Position numbers and translations under genes: made by a program
In this document: positions 1 to 7,754 of the stretch, piece by piece
Position numbering within the stretch: position 1 is the stretch's first letter
Layout: every line of letters begins with the position of its first letter
DNA from: JAJPJX01 sp964568355
Lineage (GTDB): Bacteria; Acidobacteriota; Terriglobia; Bryobacterales; Bryobacteraceae
DNA: 7,867 nucleotides
Assembly (NCBI GenBank): GCA_964568355.1
Contig: CAZMRK010000598.1
Coordinates: forward strand, 1 to 7,867
Direction of reading: 5' to 3'
Notes under the pieces: generated by a model
The model's database searches: none
The model's input: only the letters and a program-made list of their open reading frames with translations
What the model was told of the DNA's origin: nothing

Positions 1-1428
1 GTTGAGAGCCAGCAGGCTGCGGACCTCCGCCTGGTCGGGCTGGCGCGCGAGCACGCCTTCGAGCAACTCATTCGATTTCGAGAGCTGGCCGAGCGATTCC
101 AGGGTGATCGCGCGGCGGTAATCTGCGTAATCGGCGATGCGATCTTTGGGGTCCGGCCCCTTATCTTCGGAAACAGCCGTGCCGGAAGGTCCCGCGAGAT
201 ACCCCAACGAGCGCAGGCTCTGCGCCACCTGGGGAGAGACCGGCGCGGGTGCGGCCTTTCGGGCGGCATAGCGTGCCCGCAGCACATTCAGACGCTTGTG
301 ATAGGTTCGCGCGAGATCCGGCTGGGCCACCACCAGATTGCGGGCCTCGCCTGGATCCTTGGCCAGGTCGTATAACTCCGGTTTGGGCGCCTGGATGTAT
401 TTGTAGGTTCCTACGCGGAGGCTGCGCAGGCTGCTGGTTTGGAAGTGCCTGTGCGCGTAGAGGCTTTCGCTATAGATCTCTTCGTCCGCCGCCTTTCGGG
501 TCCAGAGGGTGGTGAGGCTTTTCCCCTGAAAACCGGGAGGGGCGGGGATTTCCAGAGCTTGCAGAATCGTGGGGGCCACACCGAGCAGGCTCACGGGCGT
601 ATCCACGCGCGCGGGCGCCGGAGCGGAACCGGCCGGCCAGTGAATCAGCAGCGGCACGCGCAGCGTGCTCTGGTAAATGAAATAGCCGTGGGTGTTCTCG
701 CCGTGCTCGCCAAGACTCTCGCCGTGATCGGAGAGAAAGACCACTAACGATTTCTCGATCAGACCTCGCCGTTTGAGGAATTCCCAGAAGCGGCCGATGG
801 CCTCGTCCACATAGGCCAGTTCGGCTTCGTAGCGCGGTCCGGGGAAGCGGGCGCGGACGGCCGGCGGAAGATTCTCCGGCGTATGCAGATCGAACAGGTG
901 CAGGAAGACGAAAAACGGGGCGCTGTCATTCTGTGCGATCCAGCCGGTGGCGCTCTTCACGACGTCTTCGCCCAGACGCTTGAGGTCGCCGGCTTCGGTG
1001 GCGCGGTCTCGCGGCAGTGTAAAAGGGCTGTCGTACACATCAAAACCCCGATCGAGGCCGAATCGGCGGTCGAGCACAAAGCCGCCGACAAATGCAGCGG
1101 TGCGATAACCTCGGGCCTTGAGGATCGTGGCCAAGGTGACGGTGCCGGCGGGGACGGACTCTCCGTTATCCCGAATCCCGTTCGAAAACGGATAGGTGGA
1201 AGTAAACAGGGAAACGTGAGAGGGCAGCGTGAGCGGCACCTGGGCTGCGACCTCGGAGAAGCGTGTGCCGCCCGCGGCAATCGCATCGATATGCGAGGTG
1301 GCGCGGCCTTTCGCGCCATAGCAGCTCAGGCGATCCGCCCGCAATGTATCGACAGAGATCAAAATGACCGGCGTCGCCGCGTTGGCGCAGGCTCCCAACG
1401 CGGCCAGAAACGGAAGGACCCAGCGCAT
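1..1428 (-). CDS. Sulfatase/alkaline-phosphatase-fold secreted protein with C-terminal TPR region, 3' end outside window
   Basis: 476 codons are open from the ATG at 1428 to the window edge with no stop, so the C-terminus is missing. The product starts with a short export signal (MRWVLPFLAALGACANA): cleavage after ANA, or a weak lipobox ending at Cys14, are both possible. The fold is shown by SVDTLRAD (residues 25-32, metal-binding Asp27), PLTLPSH (65-71), HLFDLHTP (177-184), LSDHGE (232-237, metal-binding Asp234/His235), a His247-Gly, and the C-terminal YDLAKDPGEARNL signature (about 353-365). A TPR-like helical segment begins near 425 and continues past the edge; sulfatase-TPR fusions are familiar in acidobacteria. 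The sulfatase signature C/S-x-P-S-R reads T67-L-P-S-H71, so the usual formylglycine precursor is replaced by Thr and the Arg by His. It may therefore be a phosphotransferase or phosphodiesterase rather than a sulfatase. The start lies 17 nt after the transporter stop without a clear Shine-Dalgarno, suggesting translational coupling. Fold is secure; reaction is unknown. Confidence 0.9.
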   Translation of the reverse strand, partial: MRWVLPFLAALGACANAATPVILISVDTLRADRLSCYGAKGRATSHIDAIAAGGTRFSEVAAQVPLTLPSHVSLFTSTYPFSNGIRDNGESVPAGTVTLATILKARGYRTAAFVGGFVLDRRFGLDRGFDVYDSPFTLPRDRATEAGDLKRLGEDVVKSATGWIAQNDSAPFFVFLHLFDLHTPENLPPAVRARFPGPRYEAELAYVDEAIGRFWEFLKRRGLIEKSLVVFLSDHGESLGEHGENTHGYFIYQSTLRVPLLIHWPAGSAPAPARVDTPVSLLGVAPTILQALEIPAPPGFQGKSLTTLWTRKAADEEIYSESLYAHRHFQTSSLRSLRVGTYKYIQAPKPELYDLAKDPGEARNLVVAQPDLARTYHKRLNVLRARYAARKAAPAPVSPQVAQSLRSLGYLAGPSGTAVSEDKGPDPKDRIADYADYRRAITLESLGQLSKSNELLEGVLARQPDQAEVRSLLALN

Positions 1429-1445
1429 CGTGATTGCATCATAGC

Positions 1446-4400
1446 CTACCAATGCAGCTTCAGCGCGAACTGGATATCCCGCGAGGCAAAGGCCGATATG
1501 ATCTGTCCGAACTGCGGGCTGGCCAGGCTGTTCACGGGGTTTCCGAAGTTGGTGTGATTGAACAGATTGAAAAACTCGGCGCGGAATTGCAGCGCGAGGC
1601 TTTCGCGAACGGGGAAGTCTTTGAGCAGCGCGAAATCGACATTCTGGAAGGCTGGCCCCGTAAGAGCATTGCGCGAGACATTGCCCAGGGTGGCGAAGGT
1701 AGGCACGCGGAATGCTTTCGGATCGATCCAGTGCTGCTGGGTCTGCTGGAAGCCGGACGGGACCGGCGCAGAGACAAAGTCCGCCCGTTCAGTGGACGAT
1801 GCGATGAGATTCCCGGTATTTTCGCTATCCTGGCCGCTCAGGACATGGTAGGTGATGCCGGAGCGGATGGTAAAGACACCGGAGGCTTCCCAGCCGCCCA
1901 TGATGGCGTTGACGATTGCGGGGGCCGCCGCCCCGAACCGCTTGCCGCGGCCGAAGGGGAGGAAGTAGACGAAGTCGGCTGTGTTGACGTGATGGATGTG
2001 GAAGGTGCAGGGACCGTAACTATATTTCAGGTTATAGCTGTAGTCCATCACCGCGGAATTGGGGTCGCTGTCGAGATCGAGACATTTCGACCAGGTATAG
2101 GAATCGCGGAAGGTCAACCCCGAAGCAAACCGACGCTCCAGTTTCGTCTGAAGGGCGTTGTAGTTGGAATTCTGGATGTTGGCGATGATGAATGCGTTGG
2201 GCGCATTGGGGAACGGCCGGCGCGGATTGATGGCGCCGGGACCGGCCGGGGCCTGATTGAGCTGAACGTTGGTGGTCAGCTTGCGCCCGCCGGTTCCTAC
2301 ATAGTCCACCGTCAGCAGTAAGTTGGAGGTCAGCGACTGCTGGATGCCAAAATTCCACTCCAGAGCGTAGGGATCACGGCGGTTCAGGTCAATGGTGCCA
2401 ATGGTGGTGGCCTGCGAGGGCGTGAACGGCGGATAGGGATTTTGCAAGGTATAAGGTCCTGGAATTCCGAGGTTCTGCCCACCTACCGCACGCGATACGG
2501 CAAAGGGATACCTGAATCCGCGAGGTCCGTTCTGGATGAGGTTCGTGTTGTAGTCGTAGAACACCCCGAATCCGCTGCGAATCACGGTCCGCGGGGTAAT
2601 AGAGTAAGCGACTCCCACGCGCGGCGCGAAGTTATTCCGGTCCGGGTTAATGATTCCTCTGGAAGTATTGGGCGGAGCGCCGGTGATGGGATTCTTGGAG
2701 GCCCACAGATAAGCGAAGGAGAAATCCGTGGCGAGCGGCTGCGTACGAGCGATATTGATATCGAGCAGCGACAACTGGTCGCCGATGGCCGGGCTGGCGT
2801 ATACGTATTGCAGTCCGTAGTTGAGCGTCAGCCGGGAGCTGATTTTCCAGGTATCGCCCGCATATCCGTTATAGACGTTGCCGTGTGTATTTTGTGGCGT
2901 ACCGTAGCCGTATGAGCTGGATGTAGGCAGACCGGCAAAGAAACTGGCCATGGATTCTCCAGTCGCCGTAAAGCCCGGCAGGCCGGTAGTCTGCTGCGAA
3001 TAGGCGAGGTTGGAAGTACCCTGCACGCCGACGTGATGGCGCCAGTGCAGTACGTTGAATCCGAAAGAGAAGTTATGGCTGCCCGTGACTTTGTGCACCG
3101 CGTTATTGAACTGGTAGGCGTCGTCCGGATTCGCCAGGTCGTAGCTGACGTAGCTCGGCGAGTTGAAGCGGGACCCCACCAGCGATTGCGTGGAGGGCAG
3201 GAATCCGAGCGCCACGGGGGCGGCGAAATTCTCACCCACAGCATCCCGCCAATCCTGGCCCAGCGGCGTATTTCCAAAGGGAATCGTGGCGCGGTTGTAT
3301 CCGCCGGTGAAATCGTAGAGAAAGGTCGGGTTGAAAACAAAGGTGTAGTGTAAGGCCACATTCACCCCCGAGTTGAGGCTGAAACTCGGATCGAGGGGGA
3401 GCGCGCCGGGCGTAGTCTGGGTCACGTAGTAGCGCGAAAAACGGCCGAATAGCATCTGCCGGTCGGAGAAATTGTGGTCGATGCGGACACCCCACTGGTC
3501 TTCGTCCTTCCGGGTGCTCTGGGCCGTAACGAAATTCGGGAAACCAGTGCGATTGGGCTGCGGAAAAATGAACTTCAAATAGGCCTGCGCCACAGGGTCG
3601 ATCTTCGGGATGATGTTGTTGGGATAGGGATCGCGAATGATCCCTTGTGGACAACTGGCGTCGGCTCTCGTGCTATACGGATCGTAGATCTGTCCGGAGC
3701 GAACGCTGCGGCCCAGGCAGTCTGTTCCGACTACCGGACCGAGAAACTGCGAGAAGTCACCATTGCGTACTGCCTGATCCGGAACGGTAGCCGTGGTGGC
3801 GGAGGTACGGCGGTAGCGCAGACCTTCGTAGTAACCCGAAAAGTAGAGCGCCTTCTTGCGGCCGTCGATGATGTGGGGGAGGTATATCGGCCCGCCGAAA
3901 TAGCCGCCGAACTGGTTCTGCCGGAAGGGCAGTTTCGCGTTGGCGTACAGGTTGTTGAAGAAGCCGTTGGCCGAAAGTTTGTCGTTGCGGAGGAAGTCCC
4001 AGAGCGCTCCGTGAATGGCGTTGGTACCGGATTTGGTCACCAGGTTCACGTTCGCGCCGGCGGCCAGCGAAGCGCCGGCATCGTTCTGGTGCGAGGATAC
4101 TTTGAATTCTTCGAGCGCATCGGGCGGCGGCGCGGTTGCGAAGGAGTTGGTGAAGCGCATGTTGTTCTCCACGCCATCCAGCGTGTAGTTGTTCATCATG
4201 TGCCGCATCCCGTTCACTGCCGGGCTGTAGCCGCCGGTGATCTGAAAGGCGGCCTGCTGCCCCACTTGTACGGGCGCCACGCCGGGGGAGAGCAGCATCA
4301 ACTGCGAAAAGCTGCGGCCGTTGAGAGGGATCTCCACGATCTCCTGCTTCTGCAGGACCGTGCTGATGGTGGCATCGGTCTGATTGACCGCGGCCGCCTG

Positions 4401-4775
4401 GCCGACTACCTCCACGCTCTCCGAGACGGCGCCGAGCGTCATCCGGGCGTCCAGCGTACGAGCTTCGTTCGATTGCAACTGGAACTGAGACACCTGGTAG
4501 GTTTGAAAGCCAGATGCGGTGATGGTGAGCGAATATCTCCCCGGGGGCACGGTCGGAATGACATAAGTGCCCGCGCCGGTGCTGTTGGTGACTCGCTCGG
4601 CTTCCGCGTCCAGATTTTTCAAGACCACCTTGGCGCCGGCGATGCCGGTTCCGCTGGGATCCGTGACGGTACCGTTGATCTGGCCGAAATTGGTTTGGGA
4701 CCAGGCCGGCAAAGCTGTCGAGACCACAACAATGGCGGACAAAATCAGAAACTTGTATCGTATGACGCTGGGCAT
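1446..4775 (-). CDS. TonB-dependent outer-membrane transporter with N-terminal carboxypeptidase-regulatory-like domain (Oar-like)
   Basis: Complete 1109-residue protein. A signal peptide (about residues 1-26, hydrophobic core FLILSAIVVVSTAL, likely cleavage AWS|QTN) is followed by a carboxypeptidase-regulatory-like beta-sandwich (about 31-112: GQINGTVTDPSGTGIAGAKV, PPGRYSLTITASGF). A possible TonB box (ESVEVVG, 119-125) leads into the plug (about 125-250) with IPLNGRSFSQLMLLSPGV, YTLDGVENN and GANVNLVTKSGTNAIHGALWDFLRND. The rest reads as a beta-barrel and ends in FALKLHW, with the terminal aromatic residue used for outer-membrane insertion. Such proteins import large or scarce ligands using TonB/ExbBD energy; in Acidobacteria they occur in many copies without SusD, and none is seen here. 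The ligand cannot be read from sequence, but the upstream secreted glycosidase makes a carbohydrate plausible. The start is fixed by AGAGGG 7 nt upstream and by the signal peptide. It has its own candidate promoter and operator in the 97-nt gap and probably carries the sulfatase-fold gene on the same transcript. Confidence 0.95.
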   Translation of the reverse strand: MPSVIRYKFLILSAIVVVSTALPAWSQTNFGQINGTVTDPSGTGIAGAKVVLKNLDAEAERVTNSTGAGTYVIPTVPPGRYSLTITASGFQTYQVSQFQLQSNEARTLDARMTLGAVSESVEVVGQAAAVNQTDATISTVLQKQEIVEIPLNGRSFSQLMLLSPGVAPVQVGQQAAFQITGGYSPAVNGMRHMMNNYTLDGVENNMRFTNSFATAPPPDALEEFKVSSHQNDAGASLAAGANVNLVTKSGTNAIHGALWDFLRNDKLSANGFFNNLYANAKLPFRQNQFGGYFGGPIYLPHIIDGRKKALYFSGYYEGLRYRRTSATTATVPDQAVRNGDFSQFLGPVVGTDCLGRSVRSGQIYDPYSTRADASCPQGIIRDPYPNNIIPKIDPVAQAYLKFIFPQPNRTGFPNFVTAQSTRKDEDQWGVRIDHNFSDRQMLFGRFSRYYVTQTTPGALPLDPSFSLNSGVNVALHYTFVFNPTFLYDFTGGYNRATIPFGNTPLGQDWRDAVGENFAAPVALGFLPSTQSLVGSRFNSPSYVSYDLANPDDAYQFNNAVHKVTGSHNFSFGFNVLHWRHHVGVQGTSNLAYSQQTTGLPGFTATGESMASFFAGLPTSSSYGYGTPQNTHGNVYNGYAGDTWKISSRLTLNYGLQYVYASPAIGDQLSLLDINIARTQPLATDFSFAYLWASKNPITGAPPNTSRGIINPDRNNFAPRVGVAYSITPRTVIRSGFGVFYDYNTNLIQNGPRGFRYPFAVSRAVGGQNLGIPGPYTLQNPYPPFTPSQATTIGTIDLNRRDPYALEWNFGIQQSLTSNLLLTVDYVGTGGRKLTTNVQLNQAPAGPGAINPRRPFPNAPNAFIIANIQNSNYNALQTKLERRFASGLTFRDSYTWSKCLDLDSDPNSAVMDYSYNLKYSYGPCTFHIHHVNTADFVYFLPFGRGKRFGAAAPAIVNAIMGGWEASGVFTIRSGITYHVLSGQDSENTGNLIASSTERADFVSAPVPSGFQQTQQHWIDPKAFRVPTFATLGNVSRNALTGPAFQNVDFALLKDFPVRESLALQFRAEFFNLFNHTNFGNPVNSLASPQFGQIISAFASRDIQFALKLHW

Positions 4776-4782
4776 TGCAGTT

Positions 4783-4788
4783 CCCTCT
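4783..4788 (-). promoter_or_regulatory. Shine-Dalgarno sequence of the transporter
   Basis: On the minus strand GGGGAGAGGG ends 7 nt before the ATG at 4775; the core is AGAGGG (4788-4783). It is the only clear ribosome-binding site in the window and supports the chosen start, since the other three genes have none. Confidence 0.7.
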
Positions 4789-4794
4789 CCCCAA

Positions 4795-4809
4795 CCTGGT
4801 ATTACCAGG
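4795..4809. promoter_or_regulatory. 15-bp palindromic operator candidate, GntR/FadR-like form
   Basis: CCTGGTA-T-TACCAGG is a perfect inverted repeat with 7-bp arms around one central base. The inner core TGGT-N3-ACCA agrees with the T-N-G-T-N3-A-C-N-A type site bound by FCD-class GntR regulators (FadR, and the uronate regulators ExuR/UxuR are relatives). It lies about 10-25 nt downstream of the predicted transcription start of the transporter, a position where a bound repressor would block elongation or initiation. In the transcript it could also form a hairpin just ahead of the Shine-Dalgarno. The symmetry is seen directly; the regulator class is inference and no regulator gene lies in this window. 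Confidence 0.5.
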
Positions 4810-4825
4810 CTTGACCACCCGGTAA

Positions 4826-4855
4826 TCTATATCACAAAACAGAAAGTGCGGTCAA
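4826..4855 (-). promoter_or_regulatory. Candidate sigma70-type promoter of the TonB-dependent transporter
   Basis: On the minus strand TTGACC (4855-4850) is separated by 18 nt from TATAGA (4831-4826). The -35 matches 5 of 6 consensus bases and the -10 matches TATA plus two mismatches. Transcription would start near 4818-4820, giving a leader of about 43-45 nt that contains the palindrome at 4795-4809 and the Shine-Dalgarno. Position in the only sizeable gap upstream of the transporter supports the call; it is a sequence match only. Confidence 0.5.
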
Positions 4856-4876
4856 TGAAAAATGACAAACGGTCAA
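4849..4876 (-). repeat. Direct repeat of TTGACCG, period 21 bp
   Basis: On the minus strand TTGACCG occurs at 4876-4870, overlapping the glycosidase stop codon, and again at 4855-4849, where it includes the -35 hexamer of the transporter promoter. The 21-bp period is two helical turns. It could be a regulator site or an accident of a 7-bp match. Confidence 0.3.
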
Positions 4877-7752
4877 CGCTGCTTCCCGAATTCGACGCGC
4901 AGCTCATAGCGCGCCAGTTCGCTGTCCACATGCAGCCGGTGGCCGCCGGAAAACTCCACAGGGAATCCCCCGGACGGGCCGCCTGGGTCGAATGCCCGTA
5001 CGGCGGCGATTGGACGGCTGAAGGTGACCTCGGCTGGTTCCGTGACCAGCAGGCGCAAGACGGGAGCTTTTTCCAGCGGCAGGCCGTCCGAGCTTGCGAG
5101 AAGGATCCGTCCGCTGGAGATCTCTACCACCTCCTGCCCATGGATGCGCAGCTTTCCGGCGGTCTCCGCCAGGGTGACGCCGGCTTCGGTCCGATGTATC
5201 AGACCATACGGGTTCACACCGAGGGAGATTGCCTGCTGGCCGGTGTTCAACGTGATCACTGCAGGCCCCTGACTGCTTTGGAGCGTATAGAGCATGCCGG
5301 TGGAAGTCGGCAGAACAGTCCCGCGGACCTTGCCGGAATGCTGGAGATCGAGGTGTGGCAGTCCCGCGCTCCATGTGGCTGGATCCGTTCGAATCTCCAG
5401 ACCGCGCTGCTTCAGCATGCGCACGGTTTCCGAACGGAGCGCCGTGGGGCAGAGCAAAATGCGCGTAGAGCGGGGCAGTCGTTCGAGGCTGTCCTCCTGA
5501 AAGATGCCGAACACCACTGCCTGCTCGCGCAGTTTTTGGATAGCCGCGGTAACGGTCGGCATCGTGGAAGGCTGCGCCGTAGGAATGACGAGATACACGG
5601 CGAGGCCGGCATCGCCGCGCTCCAGCTCACGCCCCAGGATTCCCAGCCGCCCCAAGGCGGTTGCAGCCGCTGCCGGAAACGGTGTGCCGCTATAGATGGA
5701 ACCGTAGAAAAAGCCGCTCGGAGCCGGATGGAAACCGGGGCTCAGCGGCGACCATTTCGACGTCAGCCCCAGCAACGGCTGAAACCAGCGCGGGTCGGGC
5801 GGGCTCTCCAGAACCTCGCGCAGGGGCACGGGGGCGAAACTCATTTCGGGGGCCAGCCAGCGCACACCCCACTCGTAGGACATGACTCCCGCGGCCCCGG
5901 CCGCGAGCGCTGCGTGCGCCAGCGCATCGTATACCTCGGGGCGGTTCCAGCCGGTAGTCCCCATCTCTTCGAGCAGCATCGGCCGGCCCGAGGAATGCGG
6001 ATCCACATAGGACAGCGCGGCGGCCGTATGATCGAAATTCGAATAGGAGTGCCAGGCGGCAATCTCGCCGTCCCTCTGGGCCAGGTAGGCATCTCCGCCC
6101 TTCATCTCGGCAAAAATATAGCCTGGAATGACGGGCTGCTTCGCCCCGGTCTCGCGGATGGCTGCGACGATCTCGCGGGCCCAGGCGCGAAACAGCAGCG
6201 AGTCGCGCAGAACGCCCGGCGCGGCGGGAATCCCGGGCCCCTGGAGGGCTTTGGGATCCATCTGGCTTCGATCGGGATCGTTCACATAGGTTTCATTGGC
6301 AAGATTGAAGACCAGGTTTTCCGCGGATCGCCAGCGCCGCGCCAGAGAGGCCGCGTAACCGCGTTGCCATTCCAGGTTTCGCAACGAAATGCCATAGATA
6401 TTGAAATCGCGCGGACCGCGGAAATCGAAGCGGATGCGATCGTGGTTGGGGTTCTCGAACGCCATGGTGCGCACCCACTGGGTGAAGAGGCAGAGATCCA
6501 CCACCAGGCCGGCGCGCCCGGCCAGGTAGATGGCCGCATCCATGGCGCGGAGGGTGGTCTCGTCCAGCTCCGGCTCGGCCCAGATGCGGACGATGCGATA
6601 TCCGGTGCGGCGCATGGAGGCAAAATCTTCGGCTGCGGCGAGCGGGCGAAAATCGCGCCAGAGCCACTCCCACCACGAACTGGACGGATAGTAGTTGGTC
6701 CCGGTGAGGAAGCCGCCGGAGCCATCAATGCGAATGCGCGGGCCATCGAAGCTGATCCGGGGGCCTCCGCGCAACTCCGAATCCAGAACGATGAATCCCG
6801 TGTCGCGGCGATCGATGAGGACCGGCCGGCCCGCGACGGCTGGCTCGGTGAGATGAGCGGGATCGGCCAGCAATTCGACGCGCAGGCTCCACAGGCCCGG
6901 CGGCCCATGGGGCACAAACGACGCGATGGCTTCGGAACTTCCGCCGGCATCGGGCAGGCGGCGCTCCTGCTGCACCGCCCGAAACTCGCGCTCTCCGGGA
7001 GCCTTCGCCAGGAATCGCAGGGTGCCTGCCGCCATGCGCGGACCGACATTCCGTAGCACGGCACGAGCCGTGACGCGCTCACCCGAACGATAGGAGGCAT
7101 AGTCGGCGCCGGTGCGCGCCAGCTCCAGGCCGGTCTTCAAGCGCATGGCGATCGTGGCGAGCAGGCCGGCCCACGCCTGGTCGTCCAGGGCTTCGGAGGG
7201 ACGATCCAACAGAAAGAAGAAATGTTCGCCACCGTCGAAGCGCCGGCGAACGAAGGAAGGCGCGTAGTGGCGCATCAGCACAGCCGGATAGCCCACCACC
7301 TGGCCGAAACGATCGCGGGCCTCGAGGAGCGGTTCCAGATCGGCGCGCAATTCCTCGTCCCGGTTGTGGTAAGGCATCTCTTTCACAGGCTTCAGGTAGG
7401 CCGAGCGGGCTGCGGCGCGGCGAAAGACCTGCTGCATGGGCAAAGGAGAGGAGTCCGGGACGGAGAGTACAACCGGCCCATCAACCGGCCGGAACGCCCC
7501 AATCCAGAGGTCCGCGGGCAAAGCGTCCGGCGCGCCAATCCATACCAGGTGATCTCCGTCGGCGAGCGCGCTGACCAGCCTGGCGCCGTCCACCTGCGAA
7601 AGCGGCATGGTGCTCCAGCCAGCCGGAATCCGCGAGCCGACCCGCGTGAGCAGGCCATCCTCGATCACCAGGTGCACGGGGCGGGATTGCGCGGCAGAGA
7701 TGCCAGCGAGCAGAAGGAGGAGCCAGCAACGCATTCGAAAAATATACCGCAT
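4873..7752 (-). CDS. Secreted multidomain clan GH-A-like glycoside hydrolase, family uncertain
   Basis: Complete 959-residue protein. The export signal is MRCWLLLLLAGISAAQS from the second Met (7734), or with six extra residues from 7752; cleavage is likely at SAA|QS. Neither ATG has a clear Shine-Dalgarno, so the start is undecided. Residues about 25-200 are unfamiliar; about 208-320 look like a beta-sandwich (GERVTARAVLRNVGP, PPGLWSLRVELL). A TIM-barrel core follows (about 335-640): GTNYYPSSSWWEWLWRDF (351-368), YRIVRIWAE (385-393), FNLANETY (482-489), WHSY (567-570), LLEEMGTTGW (593-602), SYEWG (625-629). Asn486-Glu487 fits the acid/base of clan GH-A, and Glu596 (E-M-G, as E-F-G in GH5) or Glu595 the nucleophile. 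Residues about 715-800 (VYLVIPTAQPST, RILLCPTALRSETVRMLKQRG) resemble a GATase-like domain in the position it has after the barrel in GH42 enzymes, and a beta-rich tail ends the protein. It should cleave a glycosidic bond in the periplasm or outside the cell; substrate unknown. It is first in the leftward gene set. Confidence 0.85.
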   Translation of the reverse strand: MRYIFRMRCWLLLLLAGISAAQSRPVHLVIEDGLLTRVGSRIPAGWSTMPLSQVDGARLVSALADGDHLVWIGAPDALPADLWIGAFRPVDGPVVLSVPDSSPLPMQQVFRRAAARSAYLKPVKEMPYHNRDEELRADLEPLLEARDRFGQVVGYPAVLMRHYAPSFVRRRFDGGEHFFFLLDRPSEALDDQAWAGLLATIAMRLKTGLELARTGADYASYRSGERVTARAVLRNVGPRMAAGTLRFLAKAPGEREFRAVQQERRLPDAGGSSEAIASFVPHGPPGLWSLRVELLADPAHLTEPAVAGRPVLIDRRDTGFIVLDSELRGGPRISFDGPRIRIDGSGGFLTGTNYYPSSSWWEWLWRDFRPLAAAEDFASMRRTGYRIVRIWAEPELDETTLRAMDAAIYLAGRAGLVVDLCLFTQWVRTMAFENPNHDRIRFDFRGPRDFNIYGISLRNLEWQRGYAASLARRWRSAENLVFNLANETYVNDPDRSQMDPKALQGPGIPAAPGVLRDSLLFRAWAREIVAAIRETGAKQPVIPGYIFAEMKGGDAYLAQRDGEIAAWHSYSNFDHTAAALSYVDPHSSGRPMLLEEMGTTGWNRPEVYDALAHAALAAGAAGVMSYEWGVRWLAPEMSFAPVPLREVLESPPDPRWFQPLLGLTSKWSPLSPGFHPAPSGFFYGSIYSGTPFPAAAATALGRLGILGRELERGDAGLAVYLVIPTAQPSTMPTVTAAIQKLREQAVVFGIFQEDSLERLPRSTRILLCPTALRSETVRMLKQRGLEIRTDPATWSAGLPHLDLQHSGKVRGTVLPTSTGMLYTLQSSQGPAVITLNTGQQAISLGVNPYGLIHRTEAGVTLAETAGKLRIHGQEVVEISSGRILLASSDGLPLEKAPVLRLLVTEPAEVTFSRPIAAVRAFDPGGPSGGFPVEFSGGHRLHVDSELARYELRVEFGKQR

Positions 7753-7754
7753 TA

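Noticed and set aside
1381..1428. Lipoprotein signal (L-G-A-Cys14) in the sulfatase-fold protein
   Set aside because: Gly at -2 is poor for a lipobox and an ordinary cleavage site ANA|A follows directly; left undecided rather than annotated.
1429..1445. Separate promoter for the sulfatase-fold gene
   Set aside because: The gap is only 17 nt and shows no promoter motif; co-transcription with the transporter is the simpler reading.
883..2321. Overlapping plus-strand open frames of 224 and 295 codons
   Set aside because: They lie across the sulfatase-fold gene and the transporter in antisense, lack any family pattern and cross the junction between two well-supported genes.
3474..4814. 446-codon open frame on the plus strand opposite the transporter
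   Set aside because: Antisense to the conserved plug and regulatory domains of the transporter, low-complexity composition and no domain; treated as a shadow of the real gene.
4801..4826. Inverted repeat ATTACCAGG/CCCGGTAAT (one mismatch) as a transcription terminator
   Set aside because: There is no T-run on either strand after it, and it overlaps the stronger 15-bp palindrome and the -10 region, so a regulatory role is more likely than termination.
4863..4875. TGAC-N5-GTCA followed by T5 on the minus strand as terminator of the glycosidase gene
   Set aside because: A 4-bp stem overlapping the stop codon is too weak to call an intrinsic terminator; readthrough into the transporter remains possible.
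4567..7056. 829-codon open frame on the plus strand opposite the glycosidase
   Set aside because: Its translation is rich in Arg, Gly, Ala and Gln with no recognisable domain and no signal or start context, and it lies antisense to a gene with clear catalytic motifs. It is a by-product of GC-rich codon use.
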